From assembly GCA_964017155.1 (NCBI GenBank), contig OZ024858.1, positions 25,604,687-25,668,686 on the forward strand: 64,000 nucleotides of DNA, written 5' to 3'. A program made the position numbers and the translations under genes. This document shows, one piece after another, positions 57,008-64,000 of this stretch (position 1 is the stretch's first letter; each line of letters begins with the position of its first letter). The notes below the pieces were generated by a model, which was given only the letters and a program-made list of their open reading frames with translations, did no database searches and was not told the DNA's origin. Source of the DNA: Oasisia sp. SBJ-2009. Taxonomy: Eukaryota > Annelida > Polychaeta > Sabellida > Siboglinidae.

Positions 57008-60000
57008 CACAGACACACACACACAAACACACACCAGGTTGTAGTTGACACTGTACACTTTATACATATACTCACAAATGTGCTTTAAAATGTACTTGAA
57101 TGACTGTACACATGACTAAGAGTGCAATACAAGTGAGGTTTACCGTTAAGTTAGCAGGGTATGTAACCTACAGGACATTGAGACAGTCATGTCTTAACCT
57201 TACTTGTACGAGCTGTATTCTGTCTAGAAACTGGATATACCTATCAGTGGGGTAGTTATATCTTACCTGAACAGTGGCGTGGTTGTCTGTAACTTGACAA
57301 TGCCCTCTGGCGGTCCATCGCATACTACAAACAGTCAACGACGTACTGCCATAATCCCCTCCTCTCAACTTCTCATGCACAATCATTTACTTTTCAAAAA
57401 CACACAACTGCATCACACATTTCATGCAATACACTCGTAACATTTTCATAGAAATTCCAGTCTGTCTGGTCCATTGTAAAACGTGAACATATCTTTATAT
57501 AGTAGTCACATACATGGCTTTAAAATGGCTGAAATGATGACTATCACATGACAAGTGTCACATGGTACGGCGTACTTTCGGTGAGCTGTTGCACGATGTC
57601 GTTGTCGAAGTGTATGCGGTCGATGGCGGCGGGGAGGCAGTAGGCCTGGCACACCTCCCTCAACTCCTGGTGGAGGTCGATCAAGTCCTGCTCACTCAGG
57701 TCTGGCGTCAGTATCTTGCTGTTAAACGTCTCTGTAAGTAGTCGGCAAAGGTGAAGGTCAGTAAGTAAGTAAAAGCTTTATTTCTTGATGGTAACCATGT
57801 CACATGGTATATCGTGATTTTCAATGGGCCATCATCTTACATGCACATACACATCATATACATACATACAATAAAGCTTTAGATAAAATATATAGTTCAC
57901 AACAATGTAAATATAACCACAGTAGTAATAAATAGATAAAAATAAATAAACTGTAATTATAAACAAATACAGATTATCAAAATATAATTAAATATGAAAT
58001 ATTTAAATAATAAAACAAAATTACATTAATAAATTATTTAACATTATTTAAAAGAAATTATATTGATTATAATAAATAAAGTTTATATAAAATAGGTCGA
58101 TAGCATTATTGTATTAAAAAAATAAACATTAATTAAAAGAATTCACCATTTCATTTGTTTACAATATTCTGTGTGACATTGTTTCAGTTCTCATATAATA
58201 ATAATAATTTTTTTTTTTCAAACCACAACAGTTAAAGATTTACACAATCCCTTATTATAAATACAAAATGTTCAGTATATAAGTAAGTAAGGTGGGAAGG
58301 GGTTGACTATACTTATATACGGATAATAATTTTATTGATACACTAAAATCCAAAGTAGGCGTCTGTTCAGAAGTGTTTATAACATTCGATAAAATGTAAA
58401 CATGTAATTTAGATGATACAAATAAATTATATAAATAAATGCATAGGTATAACTTGCGCATTGTCATACAGAGCTGAATTAGATGAACTAAAAGTGAATT
58501 AAAAGTGGTATTGATGTAAATTATAATACATATCAATGTAGTAAAAAGAAAGTATATGTATCTATTTAAACAACTGTATACTTAGTTGTGTATTAGTTAA
58601 TAAATAAATAGTATGTAACCACAATAATACATTATTAGTTTAAAAAAATTCAAATCATAAATATATGTACGGCATAACAAGTAACGTTTAAACTTACAAT
58701 GACTAAACATTAAAAGCAAGTTTAAAGTAATGTGTTTTAAGGCAAGATTTTGATGTGTCTATGCATTGGATCAGTCAGAGATCTTCAGACAGGCATCAGT
58801 ATCTTGTCGTTAAACACCTCTGTGAGGTGTCGCCTTGAAGGTTAGTTCTTATGTACCCCAGCACTTAAGGTTAGTTCTTATGTACCCCAGCACTTAAGGT
58901 TAGTTCTTATGTACCCCAGTCCCTAATCACAATTCAAATATTAAGCTTCAAGTGAACATATTTTATTTATGTTGTTTTTGTGATTCTTGCTATTTCTGAG
59001 AACTGTTGCCAGCCACTCATGATAGATGATTTTTTTAATAGAACAGACACCTACAATTTGGGTTAGTATATTATGAAACCCATGCCAGCGGGGGATGCAG
59101 CCAACTCCTCTTTCAATGTCCTTTTGGAAGTCAGCCCTCGGACTAAAGGTAGAGTCGTCAAACTCAGAATTGATATCCAGTATTAAACGTGTCAACAGAT
59201 GGATGGATATGCCCGAGAGCTTAGGTGGACAAGCAATTTTATATAGATAGATTACAAAACACAACAAAACATTTAATGAAGCATGTTTAAAGGACTGACC
59301 AACTGTGAGGTAGAATTGTAGAACGTTGACGGACGCTTCAGCCTTCATGAACTGCAGGAAGGCGTAGAGGGCACTCGGGTTACCCAGGATGTCAGACAAC
59401 TCCAGGTGTAAACACTACAACACCACAAACATACAGGTGTAAACACCACAACACCACAAACATACAGGTGTAAAGCTTCAGATGTAAATATTACAATATC
59501 AAACAGCTCCATGTGTAACATCAGTCAGCTCCAAGTGTAAACACTATAACACCAATCAGCTCCAAGTGTAAACACTATAACACCAATCAGCTCCAAGTGT
59601 AAGCACTATAACACCAATCAGCTCCAAGTGTAAGCACTATAACATCAATCTGCTCCAAGTGTAAATACTATAACGCCGGTCAGCTCGAAGGGTAGACACT
59701 ATAACACCAGTCAGCTCCATGTGTAAACACTACAACACTAGTCAGTTCCATGACTGCCTGGGTTGTAGTAAACAGTGCAACACCAGAGAGCTTGAGGTAT
59801 AAACACCTAATAATGCCATGTGTAAAAACAACCACACCAGATAACTTTGGGAACCACCATAACACTAGTGATTCAAATACAAACATCACAAGCCTGAGAT
59901 CATATACTTACAGAGTTGCTGTGACTGAGAGGTTGACTGAAGTCAGTGAGCAGAGTGACGTCAGGTGACGTAGACTCATGCCCCTCCACCGTCTACAGCA

Positions 60001-61977
60001 GATAGTGCACAAGGACAAAACAGTCAGACTGATTCAATCGCATACTGTATTACCCATCATGATATATTTATCTGGAAAATGTTGCACATTTGACGTGGCC
60101 CTGCTTTTGCGTAATGTGTTACGTAGGAACATGTCATGTATACACCACGTTTACACACTTGCCCTAGTGTGTCTATGTGTGTGTTCATGGGTGTGGTGTG
60201 ACTTTTAATCTATAATGTTTCTATCCTTCAAAAACAACATTACTTTTTTTAATATTACCTTGTAATCATGCCTTTGTACATGTCATTATAAATTAATCAT
60301 TGGGACACATGTGACAACTGGTTAAACTATGAAATTTCTCGGCTGCATTGAGACAAGTTGTTGAAGAGTTCACTTACTGTTGTCTCATCAAGGAACAGCA
60401 GCAGCAGTCTGTTGATAGTGTCCTACAAGCACAACGTCACGTTTGTGACAGGTGTCATGTTTGTCACAGATGATACACAATCATTTCTATGCCATGTGAC
60501 ACACAAGGTCATATATGTGACAAGTGGGTCATGTTTGTGATAGATTACACAAGGATGTATCTGTGACAGGTGGGTGATGTGACACAATGTCACGTCAGTG
60601 ATAAGCAACACAAGGGCTTGTCAGTGACAGGTGACACAAGGTGATGTCTGAGACAGGTGATAAAAGGTGATGATGGAAACAGGTGACAAGCTGTGTTTAT
60701 GATTGTATAGACATCATAATTACAAATATTATAACAATCAAACATTGCACTAGCTGCAAATGTTATAGTCATACACAAACACACACGCACACACGCACGC
60801 ACGGACGCACGCACGCACGCACGCACGCACGCACAGACGAACTAAGCAGATTTGCCGCAGGGATGTAAAGTGATCTCATATGGCCTGGCTAGCTAGTGCA
60901 GTGTTCTACTGAGATGAATTTTTTATTATAGATGATAAATAATTGATGGTTCTCATCTGTTACACAGCGATGTTGTTGTGTAACAGATGAGAGTAATGTA
61001 TATGTGGGATATAAGTGGTATGCACGTGGGATGTAAGTGGGATGTATGTAGTATGTATGTTGGATATGTGTGGGGTATATGTGGGATGTATGTGGGATGT
61101 ATGTGGGATGTGTGTGGGATATATGTGGGATGTAAGTGGGATGTAAGTGGGGTGTACATGGGATAGAGGAGACACTCACTGGGTCAGCTATGACGTCCAT
61201 GGCAGGCAGTAAGATGGCTCCAGCCAGAATCTCTCTCAGTAACACACATAAACTCCTGTAAGTACACAACAGTTATTGTTATATATTAGTGTTACACAGA
61301 GATTCTTTGTGAATTTTTAGCAACAGTCCACATACAGCCATGTTACATATAAACATGTTTTCTGAAATAGATGTAAAGATGCGGGTAAAGACATCACACT
61401 ATTATTTGTTATGAAGTTATAATAACGTTAGTATAATTAGACTTGCACATTCTCGTTGCCACATCTCGTGATACATAATTACATTGACATTATAATCATA
61501 CAACCGTTTCGTTTGACCGGGCACATACTTGCAGTTCATTGAGCCAACTGGAAGAATATATGGGAAGACTCTCTCTGCTAGATGGCGCAAGTAGTCGACC
61601 TCCATGGGCCGATTGCGCAGTGCTGCATGTAAGTGTGTCTCATAATACTGCATGACCACCTCTTCAATGTCAGCATCTGGATCAGCTGCAAAATGTGATG
61701 AGTGGTACACATATTGGTGTCATGTACGAGACGGCCCTGAGTGACAAAGGACTGTTTCATAACACAACTTTTCATTATATTTTTTAAATTAGTTTTATAA
61801 TAAAAATCAATAAAGTAGAAAGTTCAGTTATAAAATATATACAAATATCAAATGTTTGCACTCTAAAAACTCAGTTGTTTTCCATGACATACCTGTTTTC
61901 TTTGCTTCGAGGCAAAAGTGTAAATGTTTCATGGCAGTATTGAGTATTTTGCTCGTGATCAGTGTTGGTATATCAAC
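35853..61977 (-). CDS. SNX14: sorting nexin-14 (RGS-PX family), 5' partial
   Basis: 26 exons, 770 codons, phases consistent throughout; the N-terminal fifth lies beyond the right edge. Exons from 5': 61977-61893, 61685-61529, 61255-61180, 60422-60378, 59992-59912, 59414-59300, 57731-57576, 57324-57267, 56362-56296, 55372-55314, 52397-52318, 51219-51161, 49145-48977, 48562-48529, 47728-47679, 47247-47147, 46095-45993, 43972-43932, 43487-43417, 42304-42256, 41414-41294, 40845-40681, 39558-39528, 38840-38776, 36945-36854, 36035-35853. The order PXA, RGS, PX, nexin-C and direct matches ([48 protein letters not shown]) identify SNX14 rather than SNX13/19/25. In mammals SNX14 is an ER-anchored protein at lipid-droplet and endolysosomal contacts, and its loss causes cerebellar ataxia. 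One intron is GC-AG (after 43932); all others are GT-AG. Confidence 0.95.
36036..36590. repeat. 32-bp minisatellite carrying copies of the last SNX14 acceptor
   Basis: About 16 copies of a unit reading, on the minus strand, TGTGTTACAG then TTGTCCTAAATATG. The true acceptor of the last SNX14 exon is TGTGTTGCAG followed by TTGTCCTACATG, so the unit contains the splice site and the first eight exon bases. The array starts at the exon edge and degrades outward. Phase is 0 at this junction, so look-alikes would read Leu-Ser-stop. Confidence 0.9.
36940..38222. repeat. 40-bp minisatellite carrying copies of an SNX14 acceptor
   Basis: About 32 highly uniform copies. On the minus strand each reads GTTTGTTGTAG then AGCTGTTTGTGTATTACTGA (or AGGTG... 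in a few). The acceptor of exon 36945-36854 is GTTTGTTGTAG followed by AGGTGTTTGTGTACAGC. So the exon edge and its first 15 bases are part of the unit. The array fills most of the intron up to exon 38840-38776. Confidence 0.93.
38920..39100. repeat. (TA)n-rich block with inverted segments
   Basis: TA runs at about 38930-38950, 38998-39010 and 39038-39097, with GCCACTGT/ACAGTGGC-type short inverted motifs at 38871, 38964 and 39101. In the SNX14 intron between exons 39558-39528 and 38840-38776. Confidence 0.85.
39780..40615. repeat. 16-bp minisatellite (AACACATCATGACAAT)
   Basis: About 50 copies with ATCACGA/ATCATGA and CAAT/CAGT variants, in the SNX14 intron downstream of exon 40845-40681. 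The unit shows no likeness to either flanking splice site. Confidence 0.95.
41033..41168. repeat. (ATGC)n then (ATAC)n microsatellite
   Basis: A short (ATGC)n run, 41033-41048, then about 30 copies of CATA. It lies in the SNX14 intron between exons 41414-41294 and 40845-40681. Confidence 0.95.
42332..43125. repeat. 49-bp minisatellite in SNX14 intron
   Basis: About 16 copies of a 49-bp unit starting CGCCATCCACACACTTACAC and containing CATCTAGAGCATTATTAAAA. It begins 28 bp upstream (minus-strand sense) of the acceptor of exon 42304-42256. The unit does not include that acceptor but does include CTAG and GTGTAAGT on the minus strand. Confidence 0.95.
44085..44925. repeat. 24-bp minisatellite (CCATTGGCCACCCATCCATA)
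   Basis: About 35 copies with CCACTG/CCATTG and TATGAA/TATAAA variants; toward 44700 the units change to CACTGTCCACCCCATCCATA. It is in the SNX14 intron upstream of exon 43972-43932. Because 24 is a multiple of three, ORFs up to 299 codons (Trp/Gly/Met- or His/Pro-rich) span it; they are artefacts. Confidence 0.95.
45496..45926. mobile_element. MITE with AGACCACA ends, SNX14 intron copy
   Basis: A 431-bp copy of the element at 29888-30289. It starts AGACCACATTTACA and ends TTATTGTGGTCT. It retains an internal segment (TATGCAGAAATGCACCGACT) that the RRS1 copy lacks but the split copy near 13140 shares, so the RRS1 copy is the one with a deletion. Confidence 0.75.
47147..49145 (-). CDS. SNX14: SNX14 exons: PX domain
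   Basis: Exons 49145-48977, 48562-48529, 47728-47679 and 47247-47147 encode [62 protein letters not shown] and [20 protein letters not shown] then [12 protein letters not shown]. The RRY triad after WTVE is the phosphoinositide-binding position of PX domains, and the [21 protein letters not shown] block is the PX helix region. Vertebrate SNX14 PX binds PI3P poorly if at all, so lipid specificity is open. Confidence 0.95.
49180..50025. repeat. 21-bp minisatellite upstream of SNX14 PX exon
   Basis: About 40 copies of ACCAACGTGGTCTCGGTGGAC with CTAGG/CTCGG and AACG/AATG variants, starting about 40 bp from the acceptor at 49146. On the minus strand the unit reads CACC(G/T)AGACCACGTTGG, partly like the exon edge CTCCAGGAGGACCACGTGAT. 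Since 21 is a multiple of three, it yields a 229-codon GLGGHQ-repeat ORF on the plus strand that is not a gene. Confidence 0.93.
50175..50520 (-). pseudogene. LINE ORF2 C-terminal fragment
   Basis: An open 90-codon stretch reads [39 protein letters not shown] and [18 protein letters not shown] then FRRRL-like [16 protein letters not shown]. The R(V)[22 protein letters not shown]...F...LKT.LF block is the conserved post-RT tail of many invertebrate LINEs. It is still largely in one frame, so the insertion is fairly young. It adjoins the outer end of the 21-bp array. Confidence 0.85.
50540..51105 (-). pseudogene. LINE 3' end with tail, second copy
   Basis: The minus strand encodes LFGATAP, a stop, then [20 protein letters not shown] and CLKTYLF (about 50985-51095), followed by AT-rich 3' UTR-like DNA and a terminal GTGCTATATAAAAACTGTAT with (TTA)n at 50550-50600. 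The AP.LWN.LP..V....S...F...LKTYLF motif plus a (TTA)n tail is a textbook 5'-truncated LINE. One stop codon interrupts the block. It ends about 25 bp from the triplicated donor of the SNX14 linker exon. Confidence 0.8.
51161..52397 (-). CDS. SNX14: SNX14 exons: RGS-PX linker
   Basis: Exon 52397-52318 encodes [20 protein letters not shown] and GVFKTST; the [10 protein letters not shown] core is the most conserved part of the SNX14 linker. Exon 51219-51161 encodes [19 protein letters not shown], an acidic segment that corresponds to human EGAMLPNYGVAEGEDDF. The intron between holds (AT)n tracts and a 32-bp minisatellite. The donor of the second exon is triplicated (see findings), so the protein may carry 0, 1 or 2 extra VGLME units. 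Confidence 0.88.
51380..51655. repeat. (AT)n complex with short unique islands
   Basis: Four AT runs separated by short islands. One island (51579-51596) reads GACGCCCTTGATCTTACT, which also occurs as GACGCCCTTGATCTTACTGC inside SNX14 exon 52397-52318 (at 52334). Confidence 0.85.
51885..52190. repeat. 32-bp minisatellite (GATCATAGTATCTGAATTAT)
   Basis: About nine copies with TGTGCTCTCACA completing the unit, in the SNX14 intron downstream of exon 52397-52318. No splice-site likeness seen. Confidence 0.9.
53627..54285. repeat. (CT)n/(CTGT)n tract in two tandem halves
   Basis: Two large similar blocks (about 53590-53965 and 53965-54285), each opening with TTGGACAGCCTCACTTGGTC-like or GTGGACAGCCTCACTTGGTC sequence, followed by CTCTGT repeats, a short (AT)n and CTGTCTGCCTATCTGTCTGT. 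A third copy of the opening (TTGGACAGCATCACTTGGTC) begins at about 54246. A duplicated 330-bp macro-unit in the SNX14 intron between exons 55372-55314 and 52397-52318. Confidence 0.9.
55314..59414 (-). CDS. SNX14: SNX14 exons: RGS-like domain
   Basis: Exons 59414-59300, 57731-57576, 57324-57267, 56362-56296 and 55372-55314 encode [95 protein letters not shown] and [11 protein letters not shown]. The helix order of an RGS box is clear. SNX14 RGS lacks reported GAP activity in vertebrates, so catalysis should not be assumed here. The donor of the first exon is GTCAGT at 59299; the more obvious-looking GT four bases upstream would break the frame. The spacer exon 59992-59912 just upstream ([20 protein letters not shown]) is variable linker. 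Confidence 0.93.
55373..55935. repeat. 35-bp minisatellite carrying copies of an SNX14 acceptor
   Basis: About 16 copies. On the minus strand the unit reads TGTCATGTTGCAG then TAAGGTTTGTGCTGACAG. The true acceptor of exon 55372-55314 is TGTCGTGTTGCAG followed by TACTACCAG. The array starts at the exon edge. The phase is 0, so roughly eight copies that keep CAG followed by TAA would give an immediate stop. Confidence 0.9.
56670..57036. repeat. (CA)n-rich microsatellite
   Basis: CA runs with interspersed TA, AA and CT steps, in the SNX14 intron between exons 57324-57267 and 56362-56296. Long His/Thr and Cys/Val ORFs across it are artefacts. Confidence 0.95.
57760..58760. other. AT-rich intronic stretch
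   Basis: Begins with AAGTAAGTAAGTAAAAGC and then A/T-rich DNA; the first 100 bp (CTTTATTTCTTGATGG...) resemble the reversed 3' end of a retroelement, but no coding block confirms it. Otherwise nothing recognised. Confidence 0.35.
59415..59760. repeat. 31-bp minisatellite carrying copies of an SNX14 acceptor
   Basis: About 11 copies. On the minus strand the unit reads GTTATAG then TGTTTACACTTGGAGCTGA. The true acceptor of exon 59414-59300 is GTTGTAG followed by TGTTTACACCTGGAGTTGT. So at least 15 exon bases are in the unit. Copies nearest the exon are the most exon-like; diverged copies continue to about 59890. Confidence 0.88.
60378..61977 (-). CDS. SNX14: SNX14 exons: PXA domain (C-terminal part)
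   Basis: Exons 61977-61893, 61685-61529, 61255-61180 and 60422-60378 encode [18 protein letters not shown], then [58 protein letters not shown] and [13 protein letters not shown]. These match human VDIPSIITKKLL..., ELHYLRKLTELLFPYILP, LIREILSGSVFLPSLDFLADP and DTVNHLLIIFID in order. PXA is an alpha-helical lipid-associated module shared by RGS-PX nexins and yeast Mdm1. The preceding exons (transmembrane region and start of PXA) are not in the window; I searched 61980-64000 on the minus strand and found only repeats. Confidence 0.93.
60430..60680. repeat. degenerate GTGACA(G/A)GTG-type minisatellite
   Basis: Irregular units around TTTGTGACAGGTG and GATACACAA follow the acceptor side of SNX14 exon 60422-60378. 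An (ACGC)n run sits nearby at 60783-60832. Confidence 0.7.
61000..61165. repeat. GTGGGATGTA minisatellite
   Basis: About 16 short units (GTGGGATGTATGT, GTGGGATATAAGT) lie just beyond the donor of SNX14 exon 61255-61180. Confidence 0.85.
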
Positions 61978-62804
61978 CTGGAAAACAAATTAAATGGTTT
62001 CACACCACATTGCAATACCATGACATAAAACACTGTGAGATAATTTATATATACCTATGTTTATCCTTATCAATGTTACACTTACTATAAAAGTATATTT
62101 AAATGTGTTATTGCTGCTAAAATATAAGCAATAGACCAGGTAATTGGGCAACAGAATCTTTGGGAAATTGTTGGTTTATCTCAGAGAACTTCAGGAAATG
62201 CTGACCCCAGTTGTTGACCCCCTGGGTCAGCATGAGGCAGCCAATCTGTGGTCTTGCCAATGGGATGCTTTTTTTACTTACTTAACTTACTTACTTACTT
62301 TTACTTAACTGTGACCAATTCATGCAGAACAGTTTTCATTACAATAACACATGAAAATCCCTTGAGTGTTATGGTGCAGTTGGTGGCATATGTAATGAAA
62401 TGTGGCTAAAAGGGATAGTACAATATTTCATTCTTTGTACTATACTTGTGGCAGATCATGTGTTATAATATCATTAAATACAATGCCATCTGGTGTGGGC
62501 ATAAATATGTTTCTATACTAATACCATGAAGATATTTGTTGACACTTCACTAATAAGCTCTATCATTCTGCTTCATTTGGATTTATACATATGAAATATT
62601 GCCTGCTCCCCAAAAACAACCCATGCATTTACTGTTAATCTACCCATTTAACCAGTCTACCTTCATGCCTTCTTGGTTTCACTCAGGTTTTCACCAGCCT
62701 GTTACCTAGCAGACACGCTGCCAAATCAGAATAACTGGTCCATCATTTAGTAATTTGAGAGGTATATCTTAAGCATGCCACCTAGTAATTCTACATATGA
62801 CTGA

Positions 62805-64000
62805 CAATCTGACAAGCCACCTAGTGAATCAGCAGTATATGACTGATACGCCACCTACTGAATCAGCAGTATATGACTGATACGCCACCTAGTGAATCAG
62901 CAGTATATGACTGATACGCCACCTACTGAATCAGCAGTATATGACTGATATGCCACCTACTGAATCAGCAGTATATGACTGATACGCCACCTAGTGAATC
63001 AGCAGTATATGACTGATATGCAACCTAGGGAGTCAGCCGTATATGACTGATATGCCACCTAGGGAGTCAGCAGTATATGACTGATATGCCACCTAGGGAG
63101 TCAGCCGTATATGACTGATATGCCACCTAGTGAGTCAGCAGTGTATGACTGATATGCCACCTAGGGAGTCAGCAGTATATGACTGATACACCACCTAGTG
63201 AATCAGCAGTATATGACTGATACGCCACCTAGTGATTCACCAGTGTATGACTGATACGCCACCTAGGCCGACTTCGATTGAGCTACGCGAGTAACTCGCG
63301 AAACACCGAGGGCTACCCGAGTCCCAATCAAACAGCCGAGATCACTCGAGCACGTGACCATTTTTGACCTAGATTAGTTACTCGAGGCAATCGCGAGTTT
63401 TACAGGATTCACTCGAGTAACTTACGTAGGCCCCCTACCGCATAAGAAATTAATTAAACATTACATGACACAATCATTTAAGGACTTCAATATGGATTAA
63501 AGTCAACACATTGTATGAATTATAATTAAAGTCCAAGAACATGAACGTCATAATTTACACACTAAACAACAGATTACTTAATTTTATTTATTTACATAAG
63601 GGGTTTATGTCCGTGATCATGATCATCGGTGTTCAGTTGGATTACGCGCATAGTACTGCGTGTGCAGTTAAATTATCATAAACCGGATACCACGTTGGAG
63701 TTACGCGAGTAACTCGAGTAGCTCACTCGAAGTCGGCCCTAGTGAATCAGCCGTGTATGACTGATACGCCACCTAGTGAATCAGCCGTGTATGACTGATA
63801 CGCCACCTAGTGAATCAGCCGTGTATGACTGATACGCCACCTAGTGAATCAGCCGTGTATGACTGATACACCACCTAGTGAATCAGCCGTGTATGACTGA
63901 TACGCCACCTAGTGAATCATCCGTGTATGACTGATACGCCATCTAGTGAATCAGCCGTGTATGACTGATACGCCACCTAGTGAATCAGCCGTGTATGACT
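62805..64000. repeat. 34-bp minisatellite, split by a MITE, running off the edge
   Basis: The unit TGATACGCCACCTAGTGAAT plus CAGCAGTATATGAC is repeated about 13 times at 62805-63266. After the MITE it resumes at 63738 as CAGCCGTGTATGAC variants, which are almost uniform. It continues to the end of the window. It lies in the SNX14 intron upstream of exon 61977-61893. Confidence 0.95.
63267..63737. mobile_element. 471-bp MITE with GCCGACTTCGA ends
   Basis: The left end reads GCCGACTTCGATTGAGCTAC and the right end, inverted, GCCGACTTCGAGTGAGCTAC; the inverted repeat extends through CGAGT.ACTCGCG. A perfect 5-bp target duplication CCTAG flanks it (63262-63266 and 63738-63742), and CCTAG is a fixed part of the satellite unit it hit. 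No ORF. The superfamily cannot be told from these ends alone. Confidence 0.9.

Noticed and set aside
56543..57088. His/Thr-rich 181-codon ORF and its Cys/Val counterpart
   Set aside because: CA microsatellite in an SNX14 intron.
62000..62800. Search for the preceding SNX14 PXA exon (expected to encode an ELR.TLRFF...IRRIHK-like segment)
   Set aside because: No such reading on the minus strand; the exon must lie beyond 64000.

Overview
The window is intron-rich nuclear DNA from an invertebrate animal. A lophotrochozoan, perhaps a mollusc, is my best guess from gene structure and repeat style; nothing in the sequence proves it. Introns have GT-AG borders, a TAA stop sits beside an AATAAA signal, and non-LTR retrotransposon relics, DNA transposons, microsatellites and minisatellites are abundant. 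There are no operons, CRISPR arrays or prokaryotic signals.

Three genes can be rebuilt exon by exon with consistent splice phases. (1) Plus strand, 9759-14388: a Ly6/uPAR-type three-finger surface protein with signal peptide, Cys-rich ectodomain, transmembrane helix and a poly-Thr/Ser tail encoded by an (ACT)n(AGT)n repeat. (2) Plus strand, 19943-32129: RRS1, the ribosome biogenesis regulatory protein, complete in 10 exons and 343 codons. (3) Minus strand, from beyond the right edge (first exon seen at 61977) down to 35853: SNX14, an RGS-PX sorting nexin, with 26 exons and 770 codons covering part of PXA, then RGS, PX and the nexin C-terminal domain. RRS1 and SNX14 are convergent (tail to tail), with candidate poly(A) signals about 65 bp apart near 32.65-32.71 kb.

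The left 9 kb and the gaps between genes are mostly degraded mobile DNA. These include LINE reverse-transcriptase pieces at 1.5, 2.5, 3.0, 4.1-5.5, 15.5-16.5, 20.2-21.1 and 50.2-51.1 kb, a G/C-tract foldback family at 7.8-8.8 and 17.5-19.1 kb, a Tigger-like element at 21.2-23.7 kb, and several hairpin MITEs. One hAT-like MITE is nested in a LINE; another MITE is inserted in a satellite with a clean 5-bp target duplication.

The most unusual feature is the set of minisatellites in SNX14. Nearly every larger intron has its own array with its own unit length. In at least four introns the unit contains a copy of the adjacent 3' splice site plus the first exon bases, so one real acceptor is preceded by roughly 8 to 31 look-alikes. 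In three of the four cases, use of a look-alike would bring in an in-frame stop almost at once. Another exon has its 5' splice site triplicated in a 15-bp in-frame repeat, and one intron starts with GC rather than GT. This looks like repeated local amplification of exon edges and is the main thing to follow up.
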